A DNA stretch of 8,955 nt from an uncultured Bacteroidaceae bacterium (GTDB taxonomy: Bacteria > Bacteroidota > Bacteroidia > Bacteroidales > Bacteroidaceae), in contig CAJGCJ010000079.1 of assembly GCA_904501775.1 (NCBI GenBank), forward strand, positions 1 through 8,955. The letters run 5' to 3'. Below are positions 1 to 6,246 of this stretch, piece after piece. The position numbers were made by a program, and so were the translations under genes. Numbering within the stretch: the stretch's first letter is position 1; the number at the start of each line of letters is the position of its first letter. A model generated the notes under the pieces. It was not told the DNA's origin. It was given only the letters and a program-made list of their open reading frames with translations, and did no database searches.

Positions 1-2598
1 AAGGTCGGCATTGCTCTCCTGCTGGTCCTCATATGAACCGGCTACGTCGATGCTGTATCCGCTGGGGATGTTCATTTTGTCTATTATAGAGAATCCATAA
101 TTAACACCGTCGCTAAGCGCAGCACCTGCTGCCATTACAGCATCAACGGTTACAATACGTTCGCGGTCCTTACGCTCGATAGTAGGTGGCAATTCGCGCT
201 GTACAACCTCTCCAAGATCCTTTACACGTACAGGCTTACCATTCTTCGAGTATAGGATGATGTTCTCAATGTCCTCGATGCTTGTACGGCTCTCGGGTTC
301 GTAACGTACCTTTACATCATACTCGTCTCCATCCTCGCGGAAGTATGTTGCCAAAGCTCCATTGTAGCGGTTGCGCAGATATGTGGCTGCTGTTGCAAGG
401 TTCAGGCCATGCATGGCAAGTTTCTCGCGGTCGAAATCAACCTGATACTCGGGCTGGTAGTCGCTACGGCTAATATTAACCTGTGTAATGATATCGCTCT
501 TGCGAAGTGAGTCGGCAAGTTCCTTTGACAGGCGGTCTGTTATTTCAAAATCATATCCGTATATTTCGAAAGATGCCATGGTCTGGCCGCCCATACCGCC
601 ACCGCCACCGCCTTGCTGTATATTGCTTCGGGCAATTTCGGGGAAGTTCTTTACATCGGCACGCATCTGGTCGCAAATGACGGCAAGTCCTATTTCACGT
701 TCGGTCATAGGTGTAAATGTCATGTTGAAACTTATGATGTGTGAACCGTTGTCGCTCATAGAGGCAAAAGCGTTGTCTTCGCTGGCTTGTCCCACACGGA
801 AGTTACAAGTCTTCATATCTTTTCCGTAACGCTCCTGCCACAGTTTTGTCAGCTGCATGGCAATATCCTGTGATATCTCTACGCGTGTACCGATAGGAAG
901 CTCTAAGGTTGCGCTTGCACGTGCATTATCCTGTGATGGGAAGAACTCACTCTTAATATAGGGGAATGACATTAGACTGACAAAGAATACTGCAAAGCAG
1001 GCTAAAAGTGTAGTCCAACGGTGGCGTACAGCCCAATTGATTCGGTTTGCATACCATATATCAAGCTTGTCGAGAGCTTTGGCTATAGGTGTGTAGAATA
1101 TCTTGAATGCTTTACTCTGTTTTTTCTGCAGTCTGAGCATTTTTGAACAGAGCATTGGGATAAGTGTAAGTGCAGCAATTGTAGAAACAACCATGATGAT
1201 ACACATCATCCAACCCAACTGCTTGAAGAGTACACCTGCCATACCCGTTACCATTGTCAATGGGAAGAATACTGCCAACATGGTAAGTGTGGATGCGATA
1301 ACAGAAATCGCAACCTCATTTGTTCCATGTATAGCTGCGCTCTTGGGGCTTGAGCCACGTTCGATGTGTGTTGTAACGTTCTCGAGCACCACGATGGCAT
1401 CATCCACAACGTTGCCAATGGCTATACTCAAACACGAAAGTGAAATAATGTTGAGTGAACCGTCTGTTATAAGCAGGTATATGAATGATGCAATGAGTGA
1501 GAATGGAATGGTAAGACCAATGATTATGGTTGCTCTCCAACGTCCAAGGAATGCGAATACCACCAGCATCACAAAGAGAAGAGCATATGCAATTGTCTCA
1601 GTCAATGTGAATACAGTTTGTATGATATTTTCCGATGTATCGGCAATAATACCTATTTCAATATCAGAGGGAAGGCGCTTCTGAAGCTTGGGAAGAGCCT
1701 CGCGTACAGCATTTGCAATGGCTACAGAGTTACCACCGGTCTGCTTCTGTACAATAATCATGGCACCCTGCTTACCATCGGTAAATGCCTTTTGAGCACG
1801 CTCCTGCACGTTGTCAACCATGCGTGCAATATCTTTAAGGTAAACATTTGCTCCATTCATGCTACCTACAACAAGGTTCATCATCTCCTGTGGAGAATCG
1901 AACTCTCCTTCGACACGGAGTGAGTATGTGTTGCTTCCAATATCGAAACTACCGCCGGGTATGTTGCGGTTCTCTGATGCAATAATGTTGCTGACTGTCT
2001 CAACGGGGATGTTGTATGCCTCCATCTTGACGGGGTCCATATATATGTTGATCTCGCGTTCAGGTGCACCTACAATAGATACAGTACCTACACCATCGAT
2101 ACGCGCCAATGGATTGGCAATGTTGTCGTCAAGAATCTTGTATAGTGCAGCTTGGCTCTCTTCAGCCTTCACCGAGAGCATCATGATAGGAATCATGTCG
2201 GCCGAGAACTTGAAGATGATAGGGTTATTAACACCGTCGGGCAGGGTAGAGATAACCATATCAAGCTTGTCGCGAACATCGTTTGTCAATACATCGATGT
2301 CATAACCGAATTCAAACTCCAGTGTTACAACAGATATGTTCTCGCGCGATTGTGAACTGATATGTTTTAGGTGTTCTACCGAGTTAAGAGTGTTCTCAAG
2401 AGGACGTGTTACGTTGTTCTCGATATCCGATGCACTTGCACCCGAGTAGCTTGTCATTACCATTATGGTGTTGGTCTCGATGTCGGGTATAAGGTCGATA
2501 GGCAACTTCGAGAATGAGAAGATACCGAATACGACAACAGCTATAAAGCATAATGCTGTCATTATCGGGCGTTTTACAGCTCCTTCATATAGACTCAT
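1..2598 (-). CDS. RND multidrug efflux transporter, HAE1/AcrB family (C-terminus beyond window)
   Basis: Inner-membrane proton-driven pump subunit of a tripartite RND efflux system, expected to move hydrophobic or amphiphilic compounds from the periplasm or membrane into an outer-membrane channel. Reading the minus strand from ATG at 2598 gives 866 codons without a stop, running off at base 1; the family is about 1,020-1,060 residues, so roughly 160-200 are missing. The start (MSLYEGAVKRPIMTA) matches the usual short N-terminal helix before TM1 (about residues 14-31), followed by the typical KLPIDLIPDIE. TM2-TM6 fall at about 335-480, and TM4 carries VVDDAIVVLEN with Asp399 and Asp400, equivalent to the AcrB proton-relay pair Asp407/Asp408. 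TM7 is at about 527-545, followed by the second periplasmic porter domain. TM8-TM12, including the relay lysine, lie outside. A glycine-rich loop (663-671) is discussed in the findings. It is last in the operon after the adaptor (35-bp gap). The substrate cannot be predicted. Family assignment is firm. Confidence 0.95.
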   Translation of the reverse strand, partial: MSLYEGAVKRPIMTALCFIAVVVFGIFSFSKLPIDLIPDIETNTIMVMTSYSGASASDIENNVTRPLENTLNSVEHLKHISSQSRENISVVTLEFEFGYDIDVLTNDVRDKLDMVISTLPDGVNNPIIFKFSADMIPIMMLSVKAEESQAALYKILDDNIANPLARIDGVGTVSIVGAPEREINIYMDPVKMEAYNIPVETVSNIIASENRNIPGGSFDIGSNTYSLRVEGEFDSPQEMMNLVVGSMNGANVYLKDIARMVDNVQERAQKAFTDGKQGAMIIVQKQTGGNSVAIANAVREALPKLQKRLPSDIEIGIIADTSENIIQTVFTLTETIAYALLFVMLVVFAFLGRWRATIIIGLTIPFSLIASFIYLLITDGSLNIISLSCLSIAIGNVVDDAIVVLENVTTHIERGSSPKSAAIHGTNEVAISVIASTLTMLAVFFPLTMVTGMAGVLFKQLGWMMCIIMVVSTIAALTLIPMLCSKMLRLQKKQSKAFKIFYTPIAKALDKLDIWYANRINWAVRHRWTTLLACFAVFFVSLMSFPYIKSEFFPSQDNARASATLELPIGTRVEISQDIAMQLTKLWQERYGKDMKTCNFRVGQASEDNAFASMSDNGSHIISFNMTFTPMTEREIGLAVICDQMRADVKNFPEIARSNIQQGGGGGGMGGQTMASFEIYGYDFEITDRLSKELADSLRKSDIITQVNISRSDYQPEYQVDFDREKLAMHGLNLATAATYLRNRYNGALATYFREDGDEYDVKVRYEPESRTSIEDIENIILYSKNGKPVRVKDLGEVVQRELPPTIERKDRERIVTVDAVMAAGAALSDGVNYGFSIIDKMNIPSGYSIDVAGSYEDQQESNADL

Positions 2599-2633
2599 AG
2601 CTTATATTTTTATTTGTGTATACTCTTAATATA

Positions 2634-3647
2634 TTACTTAATCACATTTACCTCAACACCGTTGTGGAGTCCTGCCTGTCCTGCAATAACAACGTCAGAA
2701 CCCGATTCTAAGCCTGAGATAAGTTCGTAGTTGCTGCCCAAACGGTTGCCTATAATAACCTTATCGTAGCTGACCTTGCCGTTCTTGTATGTGTATACAT
2801 AGTAGTCGCCGCTACCGGCCTGTTTGATTACTGCAGCATCGGGAACAACAACGTGCTCGGCATTGCCAAAGTTTATTGTTGCATAACCGAACATACCGGG
2901 ACGTACGCGACGGTCGCTGTTAGCCAATGTAATCTCTACGGGGAAAGTGTGTGTTGATGCGTCGATGGTGGGGTATACGATGCTTATCTTGCCGTTGAAT
3001 ACCTCGTTGCCGTAGGTGTCAAACTGAAGTGCTACCTCTGTACCCTCTTTAACCTTTGAATAGTGCTTTTCACTGATGTTCACCTTCATTTTTACGGGTG
3101 TAATCTGCTCTATAGTGAGGATGGGCTGACCACCATACATATCGCCATTGTCGTAGTTGCGTGCAGAAACCACACCGTCGATGGGACTTACGAGTACTGT
3201 ATTCTCCATGCGGTTCTTGAGGGCTTTCTCGTTGACATCTAATGCTGTTTTGGCTGCATCATATTGCGATTTTGAAGCACCGCCAACCTTGTATAACTCA
3301 GCAACGCGGTTGAACTCGGTACGCTGGTTCTCAACCTGCAGTGTCAACTGCTCAAGATTGCTTGCATCGAGCATTACAAGCTTATCACCTTCTTTTACGT
3401 TGTCGCCCACCTCAACCAGAATCTTGTCTATTCTTAAAGGTGAATTGGGTATTATGTTGTTCTTTACCTTTGCTTCAACTGTTGTAGCGTATTTCTCGGT
3501 TTGTGCAACCTCCTGTGCCAATACCTTGGCAATCTTTACGTTAGGTTTCGCTGTTTCTTGAACTTCTGTCGTGGTTGACTCGTTGCTGCCACAAGAGCAT
3601 AGTATGGCTGTGGCTGCCATTGCAATGAATGTAAGATTCTTCTTCAT
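2634..3647 (-). CDS. RND efflux periplasmic adaptor lipoprotein (membrane fusion protein, HlyD/AcrA type)
   Basis: Adaptor that joins the RND pump to the outer-membrane channel in the periplasm. The 337-residue protein starts with a lipoprotein signal peptide: two lysines, a hydrophobic stretch, then a lipobox LCSC with Cys19 as the likely lipidated residue. It should therefore be anchored in a membrane by lipid, as AcrA is. Residues 63-100 form the first half of a biotinyl/lipoyl-like domain (IDKILVEVGDNVKEGDKL). A short alpha-hairpin follows (about 101-147), then the second lipoyl half (LVSPIDGVVSARNYDNGD, about 152-169). The beta-barrel domain comes next, containing RRVRPGMFGYATI, and a membrane-proximal domain closes the protein. 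Length and domain order are normal for the family. It lies 15 bp after the TolC-like gene and 35 bp before the transporter gene. The sequence before ATG has no clear Shine-Dalgarno motif, which is usual in Bacteroidota. Membrane side (inner or outer leaflet) is inferred, not seen. Confidence 0.95.
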   Translation of the reverse strand: MKKNLTFIAMAATAILCSCGSNESTTTEVQETAKPNVKIAKVLAQEVAQTEKYATTVEAKVKNNIIPNSPLRIDKILVEVGDNVKEGDKLVMLDASNLEQLTLQVENQRTEFNRVAELYKVGGASKSQYDAAKTALDVNEKALKNRMENTVLVSPIDGVVSARNYDNGDMYGGQPILTIEQITPVKMKVNISEKHYSKVKEGTEVALQFDTYGNEVFNGKISIVYPTIDASTHTFPVEITLANSDRRVRPGMFGYATINFGNAEHVVVPDAAVIKQAGSGDYYVYTYKNGKVSYDKVIIGNRLGSNYELISGLESGSDVVIAGQAGLHNGVEVNVIK

Positions 3648-3662
3648 GATTGTATCTTTTAT

Positions 3663-4979
3663 TTATTCTTCTCCTAATACTGTCTTTAACTCTGATTGTG
3701 CTACAAGGTAGTCGTAAATAGAGTTGTTGTAAGTCAACTGCATGTTGGTCAACGATACCTGTGAGTTGTTCAACTCAAGAATTGTACCGTTACCAATTTC
3801 GTATCTTTTTTGGCTTATTGCCAAGCCTTTCTTTGCAAGTTCTACTGCCTGTTTGTTAGACTCTAATTGCTTGGCACTTGTCACCATCTTGTCAATGTGG
3901 CTTTGTGCCTGCATGCGCAGCATGCGCTCGGTGTTCATACGTGTTTCTGCAAGCTGCCACTGCTGTATCTTGTTGCTTTTCAGCTTGGTGAAGTTGCTTG
4001 CTTTGTACAAAGGAATGCTGAGCGACAGTGTGAGTGACGATGCATTGCTCCAATTGTAATTGTTAACCTCCCAATTAGTGTTGGACATTGACTGGTACTG
4101 GTAGCTTCCTACAAGTGCCAAAGTGGGGTGGAACGATGTGTTCAGTATTTTGCGCTGTTTGTGCAGTAATACACCCTGAAGGTCAATCTGTTTCAGTGTC
4201 GAGTTGTTAGCAAGGTCTATACCTTGTGTAGCTGCCGTGCTCATTTCATTCTCGTGGTTCTGAAGATTGTCGTCTATCACAATGTTTATGTCGGCAGTAA
4301 TACCCATGAGAACTTTCAACTGCAATTTAGCAAGCTCTACTGCATTCATGCCACTTATAACCGAAGGCCATGCACTGTTTTTCTGTACCTCGGCACTAAT
4401 CTTGTCATACTCGCTTACGCTGCCCTGCTCGAACATGGCATTTACTATGTCGAAATTGATTTCAGCCTGTTTGTAGTTCTCTTGCAGAACCTTGTATGAG
4501 TCCTGTGCCAACATCAATTGATAGTATGCCTTTGTTACTTGGTTTACCATGTCTATCTTTGAACCACGGCTCTTTTCTACTGCAAGTTCAAGGTCGCTCT
4601 TGGTAAGTCCCATGGTCTTATATACGGCAGGTGCATATAAGGGAAGTGCTACCTGAAGTGCACCGTTCCATGTGTTAGAGTCGTCCATACCCATTTTGAA
4701 GCTACCCATACTGGTCTTTATCTCAGCAACCTTGATGCTGTAGCTGATGGTTCCGTCAATTGAAACTGTGGGCAGCAGGTTCTGCCATGCCTCTTTCTTT
4801 GCCACCTCTTTCAGTTGAATCTCCTGTTCGGCAATCTTTATGGTAGGATTGTCGCTGAGTGCCAACTCAATTGCCTTGTCGAGTGTAAGGTGCATTGTAG
4901 GTGTGGTCTCCTGTGCATATGCAAGTGTCGCAAACACAAGCATAGCTACCACTGTCTTTAATCGCATTCTCAAGTTCAT
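3663..4979 (-). CDS. TolC-family outer membrane efflux channel
   Basis: Outer-membrane exit duct of the tripartite pump; three copies would form the beta-barrel and alpha-helical tunnel. The 438-residue protein begins with a type I signal peptide (basic start, hydrophobic core, predicted cleavage after LAYA at residue 22, leaving Gln23 first). There is no lipobox, unlike many OprM-type channels. Two OEP repeats are visible. The first runs from LTLDKAIELALSDNPTIK (about residue 32) through the long helices ending near AVELAKLQLKVLMGI. The second ends with KRYEIGNGTILELNNSQVSL and ELKTVLGEE at the C-terminus. Length is normal for the family. A second Met at residue 5 could also be the start; ATG at 4979 is chosen because it gives the more basic N-region and a 12-bp gap to tetR. 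Its position before the adaptor and pump genes supports a dedicated channel instead of one shared with other pumps, although sharing cannot be excluded. Confidence 0.94.
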   Translation of the reverse strand: MNLRMRLKTVVAMLVFATLAYAQETTPTMHLTLDKAIELALSDNPTIKIAEQEIQLKEVAKKEAWQNLLPTVSIDGTISYSIKVAEIKTSMGSFKMGMDDSNTWNGALQVALPLYAPAVYKTMGLTKSDLELAVEKSRGSKIDMVNQVTKAYYQLMLAQDSYKVLQENYKQAEINFDIVNAMFEQGSVSEYDKISAEVQKNSAWPSVISGMNAVELAKLQLKVLMGITADINIVIDDNLQNHENEMSTAATQGIDLANNSTLKQIDLQGVLLHKQRKILNTSFHPTLALVGSYQYQSMSNTNWEVNNYNWSNASSLTLSLSIPLYKASNFTKLKSNKIQQWQLAETRMNTERMLRMQAQSHIDKMVTSAKQLESNKQAVELAKKGLAISQKRYEIGNGTILELNNSQVSLTNMQLTYNNSIYDYLVAQSELKTVLGEE

Positions 4980-4991
4980 AAGCTGCTATTA

Positions 4992-5642
4992 TTAATTGTT
5001 TGTATTATTCGGTTCGCTTTTTTGTATGAATTCTTCTATAATCTGTTGTCCTTTGGGTGTGGCTATACCGCGAAGGTAGAATAGGATGAAGTTCTTTCCC
5101 AAATCATCAGTTGAATATGTATTGAAATCAGTTGTCTCTATTATCAGTTCAAGGTCGCGTTTAAGTATATATAAAAGAATGTCCGATTTTGCATCTTCTC
5201 TAAATAATCCCTCATCTATGCCTTGTTGCATCCATGCTTTGAACTTGCGATTGTTGCTCTCTTCCCTGCGTTGCTGGTGCTTTATTATTTGAGGGTATTT
5301 CTTGACATCTATGAAGAAATTCCTATTAGCTCTTTTCAGCATGTCAAAGTAGATCTTGTAAAGAATTAGTATTACATCAAGAGTGTTACGGGATGATTTG
5401 CGGATAAGCTTTTTACCTTGTGCGCGCAGTTCCTGATAAATGAATTTAAGGCATTCGATAAGCAGTTGCTCTTTATCGGTAAAATGTTCGTATATTGTGC
5501 GCTTTGATACATTAAGCTCGTGTGCTATGTCGTCCATCTTAACGCTTTTTATACCATTTCTGAAGAAAAGTGTGCTTGCTCCTTCTATGATACGGGTGCG
5601 GACATCCTCTTTCTCAATTACTTTATTTATCTCTGTACTCAT
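4992..5642 (-). CDS. TetR/AcrR-family transcriptional regulator, probable repressor of the efflux operon
   Basis: DNA-binding regulator, very likely a ligand-responsive repressor of its own operon. The 216-residue length is normal for TetR proteins. The N-terminal helix-turn-helix domain spans about residues 15-61: RIIEGASTLFFRNGIKSVKM forms the first helices, DDIAHELNVSKRTIYEHF the HTH with recognition helix around residues 46-52, and DKEQLL starts helix 4. The C-terminal part is helical and divergent, as expected for a ligand-binding and dimerisation domain, so the inducer cannot be deduced. It is the first gene of the tetR-tolC-adaptor-RND operon, and its ATG lies only about 23 bp after the -7 promoter box. 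The promoter sits within a perfect inverted repeat, which suggests autoregulation. In Bacteroides fragilis, the TetR protein BmeR5 is reported to control an adjacent bme RND operon; this gene is similar in arrangement, but orthology is not shown. Activation instead of repression is possible but less likely given the site position. Confidence 0.93.
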   Translation of the reverse strand: MSTEINKVIEKEDVRTRIIEGASTLFFRNGIKSVKMDDIAHELNVSKRTIYEHFTDKEQLLIECLKFIYQELRAQGKKLIRKSSRNTLDVILILYKIYFDMLKRANRNFFIDVKKYPQIIKHQQRREESNNRKFKAWMQQGIDEGLFREDAKSDILLYILKRDLELIIETTDFNTYSTDDLGKNFILFYLRGIATPKGQQIIEEFIQKSEPNNTNN

Positions 5643-5664
5643 CTGCCTATTCTGAAAAACTGTA

Positions 5665-5696
5665 CAAAGATACTGCGAAAACTTTTTTTATGCAAA
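5665..5696 (-). promoter_or_regulatory. Bacteroidota-type promoter of the tetR-efflux operon
   Basis: Read on the minus strand, TTTG at 5696-5693 is followed by exactly 20 bp and then TATCTTTG at 5672-5665. This is an exact match to the Bacteroides housekeeping promoter consensus TTTG (-33), 19-21 bp, TAnnTTTG (-7). Transcription should begin several bases downstream, near 5655-5660, giving a short leader of roughly 13-18 bases before the tetR ATG at 5642. The leader contains AGG close to the ATG but no strong Shine-Dalgarno sequence. Both promoter boxes are covered by the inverted repeat. The start site is inferred, not observed. Confidence 0.82.
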
Positions 5697-5715
5697 AAGT
5701 TTTCGCAGTATCTTT
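5666..5715. promoter_or_regulatory. Perfect 22-bp inverted repeat, likely operator of the TetR regulator
   Basis: Arms at 5666-5687 and 5694-5715 are exact reverse complements over all 22 bp, separated by a 6-bp centre (TTATGC). The core of each arm is AAAGATACTGCG followed by AAAACTTTTT. The repeat covers the -7 box and most of the -33 box of the tetR promoter, so a bound protein would block RNA polymerase. Dimeric TetR proteins bind palindromes, and this is the only strong one near the gene. The 50-bp total is longer than most single-dimer TetR sites, so two dimers may bind. Because it also lies 66 bp after the stop codon of the upstream gene, it could form an RNA hairpin in read-through transcripts; no long U-run follows on the minus strand, so a classic terminator is less well supported. 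Confidence 0.75.
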
Positions 5716-5730
5716 CTTTATTTGACTATT

Positions 5731-5762
5731 ATTAAGACTTTTTTATATTTTGTTGTCTTAAT
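5731..5762. repeat. Weak 8-bp inverted repeat downstream of the acidic-protein gene
   Basis: ATTAAGAC at 5731-5738 pairs with GTCTTAAT at 5755-5762 across a 16-base A/T-rich loop. It lies about 20 bp after the stop codon of the 147-residue gene, where a terminator for the secA transcript would be expected. The stem is AT-rich and no U-run follows on the minus strand, so it is at best a weak transcription end or RNA-processing signal. Overlapping it, TTGTCTTA occurs twice in direct orientation (5753-5760 and 5762-5769), 9 bp apart; I assign no function to this. Confidence 0.25.
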
Positions 5763-5780
5763 TGTCTTATTTATGGGGCA

Positions 5781-6224
5781 TCAATCGTTTAGCAACTCTT
5801 TAAGGAACTGGTCCATCTCTTCGTCAAATCCTTTGAGAAGGTCGTTGGTAATTATATATGTCTCGTCATCGACATACAATAGGTCTACTATAGTCTCTTT
5901 GTCATCGTCTACAAGCAGGCACGAGTATGGCTTAGGCACATTCATGTTATCGAGAATACCCTCTTTCTCAACTTCTGAGAGTATGCTGCGAAGCTCATTC
6001 TCTATCGATACATAGCAATCTGTCTCGTGGAACTCTTCCCACTCTCCAACGTGGGTCTGTGCCAATTGATTGTCATCATCGTCATATATGATGACATTGC
6101 CATTGTCGGTGTTTACTTGAAAATGAAAATCGGTTACAACAGTCTCTTCGGTTGTTGTGAAACGCTTTGTCATCTCTATGATGGCATTACGCAAATTCTT
6201 TTTTGATTGTGCGCTGAGTGACAT
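5781..6224 (-). CDS. Hypothetical strongly acidic 147-residue protein next to secA
   Basis: I do not recognise this protein. It is likely cytosolic: no signal peptide or membrane segment is visible. By count it has about 35 Asp/Glu against 11 Lys/Arg, a very low pI, including DDDD at residues 48-51 and VDDD at 105-108. There are two cysteines (70 and 102) with no metal-binding pattern. By eye, the order is a helix (about 6-21), three short strands (about 28-60), a helix (about 71-91), two or three strands (about 99-127), and a C-terminal helix (about 128-146); this is a manual guess. ATG at 6224 is favoured because it lies 22 bp after the secA stop, consistent with co-transcription. The frame is dense in ordinary codons and the protein composition is coherent, so it is very probably real. 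A role in protein export is suggested only by position. A promoter inside the end of secA cannot be excluded. Confidence 0.85.
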   Translation of the reverse strand: MSLSAQSKKNLRNAIIEMTKRFTTTEETVVTDFHFQVNTDNGNVIIYDDDDNQLAQTHVGEWEEFHETDCYVSIENELRSILSEVEKEGILDNMNVPKPYSCLLVDDDKETIVDLLYVDDETYIITNDLLKGFDEEMDQFLKELLND

Positions 6225-6246
6225 ATTCTTTATTTTTTTGTGTGCC

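Noticed and set aside
1103..2355. Several plus-strand open frames of 67-193 codons opposite the RND gene
   Set aside because: The minus strand here encodes a continuous AcrB-family protein with all expected motifs; the plus-strand frames overlap one another and resemble nothing recognisable.
2627..2636. Palindrome TAATATATTA in the adaptor-to-pump gap, considered as an operator or terminator
   Set aside because: It is only 10 bp of A/T sequence, overlaps the adaptor stop codon, and is expected by chance in AT-rich spacers. No promoter consensus accompanies it.
3648..3662. AAAGATAC in the gap before the adaptor gene, resembling the start of the operator arm
   Set aside because: Only 8 bp match, with no partner arm and no promoter boxes nearby; chance similarity in AT-rich DNA is the simpler explanation.
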